Part shown: piece after piece, positions 36,077 through 44,369 of the stretch
How positions within the stretch are numbered: position 1 is the stretch's first letter
Layout: every line of letters starts with the position of its first letter
DNA from: Methylocaldum marinum
GTDB taxonomy: Bacteria; Pseudomonadota; Gammaproteobacteria; Methylococcales; Methylococcaceae
Assembly: GCF_003584645.1 (NCBI RefSeq)
Contig: NZ_AP017928.1
Span: 3,572,395-3,636,394, forward strand
Direction: 5' to 3'
Length of the DNA stretch: 64,000 nucleotides
Position numbers and translations under genes: made by a program
Notes under the pieces: model-generated
The model's database searches: none
Told to the model about the DNA's origin: nothing
Seen by the model: the letters and a program-made list of their open reading frames with translations, nothing else

Positions 36077-37020
36077 GGCTGTTCTCTCAGCACCTCGAGC
36101 AGTTCGGAGAAATCTTGGGGAAGCGGCGATTGCCACTCGATGTATTCACGGGTTGCCGGATGAATGAGCCCGAGCTTTTCGGCATGCAGGGCCTGTCGTT
36201 TGAAATCCCGGATCACCCGGACCAGAGCCTCGCCTGCACCGGCCGGTATTCTGAGCCGCCCGCCGTAAACCGGATCGCCTAGCAGAGGATGATGGACATG
36301 GGCCATATGAACGCGTATCTGATGGGTTCGCCCGGTCTCCAGTTTGACCCGGATCAAGGTGTGATGGGGAAAACGCTCGGCAACGCGGTAATGAGTAACC
36401 GCGGGCTTGCCGTCGTCACGGACCGCGAAACGTTTCCGGTCGATGCGGTGGCGGCCGATAGGCTCGTCCACCGTGCCGCCGGCCGTCACGGCCCCCTGAA
36501 CCAGAGCCAGGTATTCCCGATTGACGGTCCGAGCCTGAAGTTGCTCCACCAGCGCCTTGTGCGCGGATAAGGTCTTTGCAGCCATCAGCAGCCCGCTGGT
36601 GTCCTTGTCCAGCCTGTGGACGATGCCGCAGCGGGGAATTCCGGCCAAAATCGGTGCATGATGCAGCAACGCGTTCTGCAGAGTTCCGTCGCGGTGTCCG
36701 GCCGCCGGGTGCACGACCAGGCCCGCGGGCTTGTCGATGATCAGGATTTCGTCATCCTCGTAAACCACCGCAAGAGGGATATCCTGCCCCTCGAGGGTCG
36801 TGGTCTCCTCGACTTCGGCGTGCAGGACTACCTGTTCACCGCCCTGAAGCCGATGCTTGGGGGTCAAAACGGCACCATCGATCCTGGCAGATCCACTTCT
36901 GATCCAGCCTTGCAGGCGGTTTCTGGAAAAATCCGGAAACAATTCGCTTAGAACCTGATCAAGACGACGGCCAGCCATGGCTGGGGGAATTTGAGCGGTA
37001 AGAACGCGGGTGGAATTCAC
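36073..37020 (-). CDS. rluD: 23S rRNA pseudouridine synthase RluD
   Basis: A 315-residue enzyme that isomerises uridines in helix 69 of 23S rRNA. The N-terminal S4 RNA-binding domain reads RLDQVLSELFPDFSRNRLQGWI (about residues 18-39). The catalytic aspartate is in GIVHRLDKDTSGLLMAAK (about 133-150), and RTHQIRVHMAHVHHPLLGDPVYG (about 230-252) is the family C-terminal signature. It is divergent from bamD across 57 bp and coupled to pgeF downstream. Confidence 0.95.
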   Translation of the reverse strand: MNSTRVLTAQIPPAMAGRRLDQVLSELFPDFSRNRLQGWIRSGSARIDGAVLTPKHRLQGGEQVVLHAEVEETTTLEGQDIPLAVVYEDDEILIIDKPAGLVVHPAAGHRDGTLQNALLHHAPILAGIPRCGIVHRLDKDTSGLLMAAKTLSAHKALVEQLQARTVNREYLALVQGAVTAGGTVDEPIGRHRIDRKRFAVRDDGKPAVTHYRVAERFPHHTLIRVKLETGRTHQIRVHMAHVHHPLLGDPVYGGRLRIPAGAGEALVRVIRDFKRQALHAEKLGLIHPATREYIEWQSPLPQDFSELLEVLREQP

Positions 37021-37044
37021 TTCTATGGGATCGAAAATTCAAGG

Positions 37045-37050
37045 TATACT
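37045..37050 (+). promoter_or_regulatory. Candidate -10 box for bamD
   Basis: TATACT lies 27 bases before the chosen ATG of bamD, in the 57-bp gap shared with the divergent rluD gene. No clear -35 hexamer at standard distance is visible, so the assignment is tentative. Confidence 0.4.
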
Positions 37051-37077
37051 GCGAGCGTTAAGACTGCCGCTCCGACC

Positions 37078-37926
37078 ATGTCGTCTCTTTTCACTCTTTT
37101 TCGGCCCGCGCACTACATTCTTTGGCTCCTGGCCTTTGCCGTAATCCTATTCGGCTGTTCTACCGACGGTCGTAAAGACAGGGATGAATATGCCGATTGG
37201 ACCGCGGAGCAGTTTTACACCGAGGCGAAAAAAGCGCTGACGGAAAAACGATATGAAAAGGCGGTCAAATTATACGAGAAGCTGGAAGTTCGTTACCCGT
37301 TCGGCAAATATGCGACCCAGGCACAACTGGACATAGCGTACGCGCGCTACAAAAACGACGAACCCGATTCAGCTCTCGCCGACACCGAGCGGTTCATCAA
37401 GCTCAACCCGACTCACCCCAACGTCGATTACGCCTATTACCTCAGAGGATTGGTGAATTATAACCGAGGCATAAGCTTTATCGATCGTTTTCTGCCGACG
37501 GACTCATCCCAACGTGACCCCGGGTCGGCTCGCGACGCTTACAGAGATTTCGATGAACTGATCACCAAGTTTCCCAACAGCCGCTATGTTGACGATGCCA
37601 GGCAGCGCATGGTGTCGTTAAGAAACAATCTGGCCATGTACGAGGTTCACGTCGCGGACTTTTACATGCGGCGGGGAGCCTATCTCGCGGCGGCCAGGCG
37701 TTGTGCGGAAATCCTTCGAAACTATCAGCGCACCCCGGCCGTACCGCTGGCTTTGCAGGTCATGGAACAAGCGTACCGCAAACTGGAAATGAAAGAATTG
37801 GCGGACGATGCGGCGCGGGTTTACGCATTCAATTATGCCCAAGGCGTTCCAGGCCAGGCCAAGGATCTGGTCTACGAGCCGTCTGTCATGGAGCGCTTGT
37901 GGAATTTCATCGGTTTGGACAAATAG
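37078..37926 (+). CDS. bamD: Outer membrane assembly lipoprotein BamD
   Basis: A 282-residue lipoprotein of the BAM complex, which inserts beta-barrels into the outer membrane. It has a signal peptide and lipobox (AVILFGCS, Cys near residue 27) and a body of TPR repeats: QFYTEAKKALTEKRYEKAVK, PFGKYATQAQLDIAYARYK, and HPNVDYAYYLRGLVNY. I chose the ATG at 37078, as it places the signal peptide at the N-terminus; an in-frame upstream extension lacks support. It is monocistronic, or co-transcribed with the sugar kinase 26 bp downstream. Confidence 0.95.
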   Translation: MSSLFTLFRPAHYILWLLAFAVILFGCSTDGRKDRDEYADWTAEQFYTEAKKALTEKRYEKAVKLYEKLEVRYPFGKYATQAQLDIAYARYKNDEPDSALADTERFIKLNPTHPNVDYAYYLRGLVNYNRGISFIDRFLPTDSSQRDPGSARDAYRDFDELITKFPNSRYVDDARQRMVSLRNNLAMYEVHVADFYMRRGAYLAAARRCAEILRNYQRTPAVPLALQVMEQAYRKLEMKELADDAARVYAFNYAQGVPGQAKDLVYEPSVMERLWNFIGLDK

Positions 37927-37951
37927 ATCTTCGCTCCACGGGGTGGATAGG

Positions 37952-38890
37952 ATGAACTTCACAAGGACGAACACTTCGCGCACCATCCCAGATAGCCGCC
38001 ATGTTCAGGTATTGTGCGTAGGACACGCCTCATACGACCTGGTTTTTTCCGTATCTCACCACCCTGAAGCAGACGAAAAAATCTCTGCCGAATCCCTGCT
38101 TTCCTGCGGCGGCGGCCCCGCGGCCAATGCCGCCGTCACCGTAGCGCGCCTGGGCTGCAAAGCGGCTTTTGCCGGTTACCTTGGAAACGATCTCTACGGA
38201 CAGAAACATTTAGAGGAATTGCAACAGGAGCAAGTCTCCACGACTCTCATCGTGCGCGGTTCATCGCCGACGCCCTTGTCGGCGGTTCTGATAAAACCGG
38301 ACGGTAGGCGCGCATTGATCAACTACAAGGGCGACACCGAGCCTCTGCCGACGAATAGCATCGACTTTTCCGCAATGATGCCGGACGTAATCCTGTTCGA
38401 CGGGCACGAACCAGCATTATCAGAGCCGCTGTGCGCGTGGGCGAAATCCAGGAACATTCCCACCGTCCTCGACGCCGGATCTTTACACGAGGGCACCAAC
38501 GCACTCATGTTTTCGGTGGATTTTCTGGTGTGCTCGGAAAAATTCGCGCGGCAATGGCTACAAGCTGACGATCCGGAAAGGGCACTGAATCTATTGGCGG
38601 AACGTTCGCCCGCCGTCGTCATAACCTTGGGCGAGCGAGGCCTGATCTGGAAGCAGGGCGTGGAGTCGGGAAGCTTTCCGGCATTTGCCGTGAATGCCGT
38701 GGACACTACCGGAGCCGGAGATGCATTTCACGGAGCGTTCGCAGCCGAACTCGCAAGGCGCCGCAGTTGGCTGGAAATCTTGCGCCATGCCAGCGCCGCG
38801 GGTGCCCTTTGCTGCACGAAACCGGGCGCGAGGCCCGGTATTCCGGACAGGGAAAAGCTCGAACTATTTTTGAAGAACCAGAAACCATGA
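37952..38890 (+). CDS. PfkB-family sugar/nucleoside kinase
   Basis: A 312-residue ribokinase-like kinase. It has the N-terminal signature SCGGGPAANAAVTVARLG (about residues 50-67) and the C-terminal signature NAVDTTGAGDAFHGAF (about 249-264) with the catalytic aspartate in GAGDAF. Substrate could be ribose, fructose, a sugar phosphate or a nucleoside; motif identity does not decide. It begins 26 bp after the bamD stop, so joint transcription is likely. Its stop codon lies in the first unit of a tandem 12-bp duplication. Confidence 0.85.
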   Translation: MNFTRTNTSRTIPDSRHVQVLCVGHASYDLVFSVSHHPEADEKISAESLLSCGGGPAANAAVTVARLGCKAAFAGYLGNDLYGQKHLEELQQEQVSTTLIVRGSSPTPLSAVLIKPDGRRALINYKGDTEPLPTNSIDFSAMMPDVILFDGHEPALSEPLCAWAKSRNIPTVLDAGSLHEGTNALMFSVDFLVCSEKFARQWLQADDPERALNLLAERSPAVVITLGERGLIWKQGVESGSFPAFAVNAVDTTGAGDAFHGAFAAELARRRSWLEILRHASAAGALCCTKPGARPGIPDREKLELFLKNQKP

Positions 38891-38909
38891 CCGCATTCAT
38901 GACCGCATT
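38886..38909 (+). repeat. Tandem duplication of 12 bp at the end of the PfkB gene
   Basis: CATGACCGCATT occurs twice without spacer (38886-38897 and 38898-38909). The first unit contains the TGA stop codon of the kinase. It looks like a recent slippage duplication. Confidence 0.85.
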
Positions 38910-38910
38910 A

Positions 38911-39116
38911 TTGACATCGAACGATTTCCCTTTAAAGCTTATGGAAAATCGGGAGACGTTCGACCTTTGTCCGTCGCCTGATATGGGCAGGTATAAAGCC
39001 CCCCATTTTGGCTCCAAAGCAGGAGTCGATCATCAGTTCTTGATCTTAGTGCCATTCGTTAAGCAGCTGATGTATTTAGTAAGGAAATGGCACGAAGTGA
39101 AGAACAGGTGTTTTCG
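38911..39116 (+). promoter_or_regulatory. Long 5' region of the RRM-protein gene
   Basis: A 226-bp gap precedes the small RNA-binding protein. A perfect TTGACA at 38911-38916 with a weak TAAAGC 16 bases downstream could serve as a promoter; that would leave an untranslated leader of about 170 bases. Long leaders are common for cold-shock-type and RRM genes. No other gene was seen here. Confidence 0.4.
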
Positions 39117-39404
39117 ATGAATATCTATGTCGGCAATTTGTCTTATCAAATTTCCAGCGAGGAATTGCGCCAAGCTTTCGAGCGCTTCGGAGAAGTTACC
39201 AGCGCAAATGTAGTGATGGATAAGCTTACGGGTCGCTCCAAGGGCTTCGGTTTTGTAGAAATGTCGGATCGAGCTTGTGCCGAAGAGGCCATCAAGCAGC
39301 TAGACGGTGCCGATCTCAAGGGGCGTAACATCCGGGTAAACGAGGCGCGCCCTCGCTCGGAAAGCCAGTCGAGTTTTCCGCCGCGGCGCGCCCGTCACGT
39401 TTGA
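39117..39404 (+). CDS. Small RRM-type RNA-binding protein
   Basis: A 95-residue protein made of one RNA recognition motif with RNP2 IYVGNL (residues 2-7) and RNP1 KGFGFVEM (about 42-49). A short arginine-rich tail follows (SFPPRRARHV). Such single-RRM proteins are known in cyanobacteria and many proteobacteria and are often cold-induced. The ATG at 39117 fits the family start; an in-frame extension to 39087 is possible but adds unrelated residues. Directly downstream is a long inverted repeat. Confidence 0.92.
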   Translation: MNIYVGNLSYQISSEELRQAFERFGEVTSANVVMDKLTGRSKGFGFVEMSDRACAEEAIKQLDGADLKGRNIRVNEARPRSESQSSFPPRRARHV

Positions 39405-39405
39405 C

Positions 39406-39464
39406 GGCTAAGAACGCGCCGTCTCAATATTCAAATCTTTGGAACACGAGACGGCGCCTTAGCC
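39406..39464. terminator. Long inverted repeat after the RRM gene
   Basis: The left arm, GGCTAAG plus GCGCCGTCTC (39406-39425, with a three-base bulge AAC), pairs with GAGACGGCGC plus CTTAGCC (39448-39464), a 17-bp stem with a 22-base loop. It begins one base after the stop codon. No T-tract follows, so it is at best an atypical terminator. It may instead protect the mRNA 3' end or act as a small structured RNA. Confidence 0.55.
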
Positions 39465-39928
39465 CTACAGTTCATCAGCCGCCCGGCTGCGGACACCAAG
39501 AAGGGATTTTCGATCCGGTTCCCGTGGGAGGGCCGACTTTCATTTTTAGTGTTCGAATACACCGGAAGGTCAGCCATTTGGTCGAGTCTGCATAAGCAGC
39601 ACCCCGACGCCCGGAATCTTCAGTTTAGCCGGCCTGCAAGTCCCAGATCCGGTATGCAGCCGCCCAAGTCCGGATAGTCTCGGAGATTCTGCTAGTAATC
39701 GCGGTAGGCAGGATGCTGAGAAGCCATGCGCCTCTTGCCTGCGTCAAACTCATACTCCAGGGCTCCGCTTTTGGCTGATGGATTGCCGTTTTCTATCGCG
39801 AAAAGCATAATCGCCAAGTTCTTGGCCCGATACGGCTGAGCTGACTGTAGATCATTGCGCCGCTAAGGATTTGCGGGCCCGCCATGTTGTAATTCTTCCA
39901 ATCGGCAGCCCTATTCAGATGGAACGAG
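39465..39928. other. Gene-poor region between the RRM gene and phoU
   Basis: About 460 bp without a confident gene, downstream of both flanking convergent genes. On the minus strand a stop-free stretch from about 39853 to 39692 reads like protein (DLQSAQPYRAKNLAIML, EYEFDAGKRRMASQHPAYRDY), with its first ATG at 39808. The rest holds only short dyads. It may contain a decayed gene; no terminator for the pst-phoU operon was recognised. Confidence 0.4.
39692..39808 (-). pseudogene. Short unidentified frame or gene remnant
   Basis: A 38-codon frame starting MLFAIENGNPSAKSGALEY and ending QHPAYRDY before TAG. The open stretch continues upstream of the ATG for about 15 more codons. Composition is protein-like rather than random, but I recognise no family. 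It lies between convergent genes. Confidence 0.25.
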
Positions 39929-40624
39929 TTACACCGGAGCCTGGTGCCTGACGTCCTTGCCTCTGACCTGAAAAATGACGTACTCGGCAAGATTCTGAGC
40001 GTGGGCACCAACACGCTCCAACGCTTTGACAGCCAGCACCATACTGATCGCAAAACCGATATTCCGGGAATCCTCCATGATATAGGTCATCAATCGCCTC
40101 AAACTCGCTTCGAACTCGTCTTCGAATGCGCGCTGGCCGGCAATGATGTCGCGAGCCGCCTCTTCATCGGACCGGTCACATGCCTCCAAAGCCCTTTCCA
40201 AAGCATTGACCGCCATCTCTCCCATAACGTGTACGTCCCGTAACAGATGATCGTTAGGATCGCTGGTATCGGTTCCGTAGATATGCCGGGCGATGTTGGC
40301 AACTCTTACGGCTTCATCACCGATGCGTTCCAAATCGGTAACCCCCTTCGAAACCGCCATGATCATCCTAAGATCCCCACCGACGGGGCAACGGCGCGCA
40401 ATCAGCTCCACAATAGCCGCGTCGGTCTCGACTTCGAGAAGGTCTAGCTCGTTTTCACGCTGACCGATCTTTCCGGCCAACGCCAAGTCCTTATTCTTGA
40501 TCGCCTTTAAGGCATCCTTGAGCTGAGACAGAGCCAGCCCGCCCATTTCGACGATACGATAATGAAGTTGGTTCATATCACCGTCAAAGCTCTTGACGAT
40601 ATGGCCTTCGCCTTGGATTGTCAC
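39929..40624 (-). CDS. phoU: Phosphate transport system regulator PhoU
   Basis: A 231-residue all-helical protein with two repeats of the PhoU three-helix unit. Typical segments are LDLLEVETDAAIVELIARR (about residues 56-74), KGVTDLERIGDEAVRVANIAR (about 90-110), and in the second repeat VKALERVGAHAQNLAEYVIF (about 200-219), the metal-binding E/D-x3-D-type helices. It links the Pst transporter to the PhoR sensor and restrains phosphate uptake. It is the last gene of pstSCAB-phoU, 38 bp after pstB. phoB and phoR are not in the window. Confidence 0.95.
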   Translation of the reverse strand: MTIQGEGHIVKSFDGDMNQLHYRIVEMGGLALSQLKDALKAIKNKDLALAGKIGQRENELDLLEVETDAAIVELIARRCPVGGDLRMIMAVSKGVTDLERIGDEAVRVANIARHIYGTDTSDPNDHLLRDVHVMGEMAVNALERALEACDRSDEEAARDIIAGQRAFEDEFEASLRRLMTYIMEDSRNIGFAISMVLAVKALERVGAHAQNLAEYVIFQVRGKDVRHQAPV

Positions 40625-40662
40625 TGCGCCTCCCCTTTTAGGTCATGGCCGAACGCCGTTTC

Positions 40663-41550
40663 TCAACCGAAACGTCCGGTAATGTAATCCTCTGTCAATT
40701 GATGGCGAGGGTTCGTGAAAATTTGCGCCGTTTCGCCGACTTCGATCAGCCGGCCGAGGTGAAAATAGGCCGTCCGCTGCGACACGCGCGCCGCCTGCTG
40801 CATGGAGTGAGTGACGATAGCGATCGTATAGTGCGAGCGCAGCTCGTCGATCAGTTGTTCGATCTTGGCGGTAGCGATGGGGTCCAGCGCAGAGCACGGC
40901 TCGTCCATCAAGATCACCTCCGGATTAACCGCAATCGCCCTCGCGATACAAAGTCTTTGCTGCTGCCCACCCGACAAGCTGGTCCCGGGCTGATGCAAAT
41001 AATCCTTGACCTCGTCCCAAAGACCCGCGCGCCCCAGGGATCTCTCCACCACTTCTTCGAGTTCCGCTTTCGTGGAAACCAGACCATGAATACGCGGTCC
41101 GTAAGCCACGTTTTCGAAGATCGACTTCGGAAAAGGATTCGGCTTCTGAAATACCATACCTACCTGGGCACGTAACGGCACGACATCGAGAGAACCATCG
41201 TAGATATTCTGACCATCCAATACGATCTCACCGGTAACCCGGCATCCGGGTATCGTGTCGTTCATCCGGTTAAGACATCGGATGAAGGTCGACTTGCCGC
41301 ACCCGGAAGGGCCGATGAGCGCAATAACCTCGTTGCGGCCTATGTCGAGACCGACATCTTGAATAGCATGTTTATCGCCGTAGTAAACGTTGACGTTGCG
41401 GCATACGATGCGTGCCTCGCGTGAGGTAATATCACCGACCGTATGCGAATAGTCCCGGTTGTAGGAAACTTCCGAGGTTCTTTCACGGCCTCTCATTCGT
41501 GGCGGTTCTTTATGCGACACCGAAGTTTTAAATTCCATAAATGAATTCAT
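40663..41550 (-). CDS. pstB: Phosphate ABC transporter ATPase PstB
   Basis: A 295-residue ABC ATPase powering phosphate import. Walker [10 protein letters not shown] (about residue 79), signature [14 protein letters not shown] (about 194), Walker [14 protein letters not shown] and H-loop VTHSMQQA are all present. Compared with typical PstB, about 35 extra N-terminal residues precede the ABC domain ([11 protein letters not shown]...); an internal start is possible, but AGG is spaced suitably before ATG 41550. It sits between pstA and phoU. Confidence 0.96.
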   Translation of the reverse strand: MNSFMEFKTSVSHKEPPRMRGRERTSEVSYNRDYSHTVGDITSREARIVCRNVNVYYGDKHAIQDVGLDIGRNEVIALIGPSGCGKSTFIRCLNRMNDTIPGCRVTGEIVLDGQNIYDGSLDVVPLRAQVGMVFQKPNPFPKSIFENVAYGPRIHGLVSTKAELEEVVERSLGRAGLWDEVKDYLHQPGTSLSGGQQQRLCIARAIAVNPEVILMDEPCSALDPIATAKIEQLIDELRSHYTIAIVTHSMQQAARVSQRTAYFHLGRLIEVGETAQIFTNPRHQLTEDYITGRFG

Positions 41551-41607
41551 ACTTGGACCTATATTACCTTTGCGACGGGGTGCACAAGCTCGGTATCGTG
41601 ATTACCA

Positions 41608-42918
41608 TTACCAGCGTCGTTCGAAGCGCCTGCGGATATAAACCGCCAACCCGTTCATGAATATCAAAAACAACAGCAGTACCATGATCGCGGCCGAGGT
41701 ACGCTCGACAAAGCCGCGCTCCGGACTATCGGCCCAAAGAAAAATCTGCACCGGTAGCACTGTGGAAGGTTCCATGATGCTCCCGGGAACATCGACAATA
41801 AAAGCCACCATACCGATCATTAGGAGCGGAGCGCTTTCGCCAAGCGCGCGGGCCATACCGATGATTGCCCCCGTCATCATCCCGGGAACGGCCAGCGGCA
41901 GGACGTGATGAAACACCGTCTGCATCGGGGAAGCACCAACGCCTAGCGCCGCTTCGCGAACGGAAGGCGGAACCGCCTTCAACGCGGACCGTCCGGCAAT
42001 GATGATAACGGGGAGGGTCATCAAGGTGAGTACCAGACCACCGACCAACGGTGAGGATCGCGGCAATCCGAAGAAATTGATGAATACCGCGAGTCCCAGC
42101 AAACCAAATACGATCGATGGAACCGCAGCCAGGTTATTGATATTGACTTCGATGAAATCGGTCCAGCGATTGCGCGGCGCGAATTCCTCCAAGTAAATCG
42201 CGGCGGCCATGCCAATCGGCAGCGAGAGACCGAGGGTTACCAGAAGCGTAAACAACGAGCCCATGACGGCGCCCCATATCCCTGCCAATTCCGGTTCACG
42301 CGAGTCGCCGGACGCAAAAAAGGCTGTGTTTAACGATTTTTTGATTCGACTTTCCGCCTCGAGCTTGTCGATCCAAGCGATCTGATTATCTTTGATGCGC
42401 CGATCAGCCTCGACCCCGGTCCGCTCCAGCTGCCCTTTGACGAACATATCGACATCGTCGTCAGCGAGAACCCACACCCGCCCGGTGCTGCCGACAAGAT
42501 CCGGCCTGGCGAGAACCTGAGCACGAAGATCAAATGAAGCACCTACGCTGACGAGGCCGTAAAGCGACCTCTTTGCCCGGCGCTCTTTTACATCCGGGAA
42601 GAGCGAGCTCATGGCGTTTTTCAAAAGTCGGTCATAATTCCCTTCCATAAGCGTGTTTGGGTCACGCCTGCCCTCGGGATCGATCAATTGAGGGTCGAAA
42701 TAGATGTCCAGTCCTATGAACGTCTGTTGAAAAGCCGTATACCCCTTGGAAATGATGCTTCCGAACAGAATGACCAAAAAGCACAAACCGAGAACGATAG
42801 ATACAAGCCCATAAAGTTGGAAGCGTTTCTCGGCCCGTCGCCGCTTCACTAAACTGGCATGGACGATGTCTATCGTCCGACGGGAATATTGGCCCGAGAC
42901 GTCGGAGATCTCATTCAT
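41608..42918 (-). CDS. pstA: Phosphate ABC transporter permease PstA
   Basis: A 436-residue permease. The first transmembrane helix (LYGLVSIVLGLCFLVILFGS) is followed by a soluble insertion of roughly 150 residues before the five-helix permease core. The core has FIEVNINNLAAVPSIVFGLLGL and the EAA loop REAALGVGASPMQTVFHHVLP. Escherichia coli PstA lacks the insertion; an N-terminal extension of this kind is known in part of the family. I chose ATG 42918, overlapping the pstC stop by eight bases; a start at 42942 is also possible. Confidence 0.93.
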   Translation of the reverse strand: MNEISDVSGQYSRRTIDIVHASLVKRRRAEKRFQLYGLVSIVLGLCFLVILFGSIISKGYTAFQQTFIGLDIYFDPQLIDPEGRRDPNTLMEGNYDRLLKNAMSSLFPDVKERRAKRSLYGLVSVGASFDLRAQVLARPDLVGSTGRVWVLADDDVDMFVKGQLERTGVEADRRIKDNQIAWIDKLEAESRIKKSLNTAFFASGDSREPELAGIWGAVMGSLFTLLVTLGLSLPIGMAAAIYLEEFAPRNRWTDFIEVNINNLAAVPSIVFGLLGLAVFINFFGLPRSSPLVGGLVLTLMTLPVIIIAGRSALKAVPPSVREAALGVGASPMQTVFHHVLPLAVPGMMTGAIIGMARALGESAPLLMIGMVAFIVDVPGSIMEPSTVLPVQIFLWADSPERGFVERTSAAIMVLLLFLIFMNGLAVYIRRRFERRW

Positions 42919-44290
42919 ACTGTTCTCGATATTTTCGCACAACGTGCAGTGCCACGATATTCAAAGCCAAGGTAGCCAAGAAAAGCACCAAGCCGAGCGC
43001 GAAAGCCGCCAAGGTTTTTGGACTATCGAACTCCTGATCGCCCACCAATAGGGTTACGATCTGGGTCGTGACGGTGGTGACGGCCGCAAGTGGATTGGCC
43101 GTGAGATTCGCCGTCAATCCCGCCGCCATAACCACGATCATGGTTTCCCCAATCGCGCGAGACACTGCCAACAAAATCCCTCCCACGATGCCGGGCAAGG
43201 CCGCCGGTATGATGACTTGTCGTATCGTTTCGGATTGGGTCGCTCCCAGCGCGTACGCGCCGTCCCTAAGCGATTGAGGCACGGCATTGATAAAGTCGTC
43301 GGAAAGTGATGACACGAAAGGAATAATCATGATTCCCATGACCAGTCCCGCGGCCAGTGCGCTTTCGGAGGAAACGTCGAGGCCCAGACGCCCACCCAGG
43401 TCGCGAACGAACGGAGCCACCACCAACGCTGCGAAGAAACCGTAAACAACCGTAGGTATTCCGGCCAGAATTTCCAGAAGAGGCTTGGCCGTGGCGCGAA
43501 ACCTGGAACCCGCATACTCCGATAAATAAATAGCGGACAGCAAACCGATTGGAACCGCCACGAACATTGCAATCAGGGAAATCAGAAGCGTGCCGACGAA
43601 CAGCGGCACGGCGCCGAAAGCCCCGGAGGAGCCGACTTGATCTTCCCGGATCGCCATCTGCGGACTCCAGTCCAAGCCGAAAAGGAACTCGGTAATGGGT
43701 ACTTCCTGAAAAAAACGAATCGACTCGAAAAGAACCGACAAGAGGATGCCAATCGTCGTGAAAATCGCAATCGTCGAACAAGCGATCAAGAAGATCGTTA
43801 CTGATTTTTCCACATGATTCCGGGCCCGGTGCTCTTTGCTGATTCTCTGGCGGGCGTACGCCGCACCGGTGATAGCCACGGAAATAGCCAGCAGGCTTAG
43901 CAAACGGTTGCTCATCTCCTTGAGCTCGAGATAGTGATTCGCCGCCGCTTCGATAGCGGGGTCGGTTTCCGATGCAACGACGCCGCTCGCCACATTTCGA
44001 ATGTCGTTAATCAACAAACCGAGCCGATCAGGCGACACTGAGCTGAGTTCTTCCGGAAGTGCCGAAACAACAAGCTGGATTACGATGGAGTTTTCGAAGG
44101 CGGTCCACAGAAATAGGACTAATAATGCCGGAATGCCACACCACAGCGCGGCAAAATAGCCGTAATAATTCGGTAATGAATGAAGACTTCTGACCGTTCC
44201 ACCGGCGACTTGTAAAGATCGCCGGCGGCCGATGAAGTAGGCAGCGGCACTCAGCAGTACCAGCAGGAACAGAAGCGTGGATTTCTGCAT
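42911..44290 (-). CDS. pstC: Phosphate ABC transporter permease PstC
   Basis: A 459-residue permease, longer than the roughly 320 residues of Escherichia coli PstC because of extra N-terminal membrane and periplasmic segments (LLFLLVLLSAAAYFIGR; a loop with LGLLINDIRNVASGVV). The permease core shows VPIGLLSAIYLSEYAGSRFR, EILAGIPTVVYGFFAALVVAP and the EAA motif RDGAYALGATQSETIRQVIIP. It overlaps pstA by eight bases. Confidence 0.94.
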   Translation of the reverse strand: MQKSTLLFLLVLLSAAAYFIGRRRSLQVAGGTVRSLHSLPNYYGYFAALWCGIPALLVLFLWTAFENSIVIQLVVSALPEELSSVSPDRLGLLINDIRNVASGVVASETDPAIEAAANHYLELKEMSNRLLSLLAISVAITGAAYARQRISKEHRARNHVEKSVTIFLIACSTIAIFTTIGILLSVLFESIRFFQEVPITEFLFGLDWSPQMAIREDQVGSSGAFGAVPLFVGTLLISLIAMFVAVPIGLLSAIYLSEYAGSRFRATAKPLLEILAGIPTVVYGFFAALVVAPFVRDLGGRLGLDVSSESALAAGLVMGIMIIPFVSSLSDDFINAVPQSLRDGAYALGATQSETIRQVIIPAALPGIVGGILLAVSRAIGETMIVVMAAGLTANLTANPLAAVTTVTTQIVTLLVGDQEFDSPKTLAAFALGLVLFLATLALNIVALHVVRKYREQYE

Positions 44291-44369
44291 TTCTAAGGCA
44301 AGTCCTCGAAAAACAACCGACCGGGAGTGATTCCCGGTCGCTGAAGTGCCGCTTCTCGAATGACTTTTG

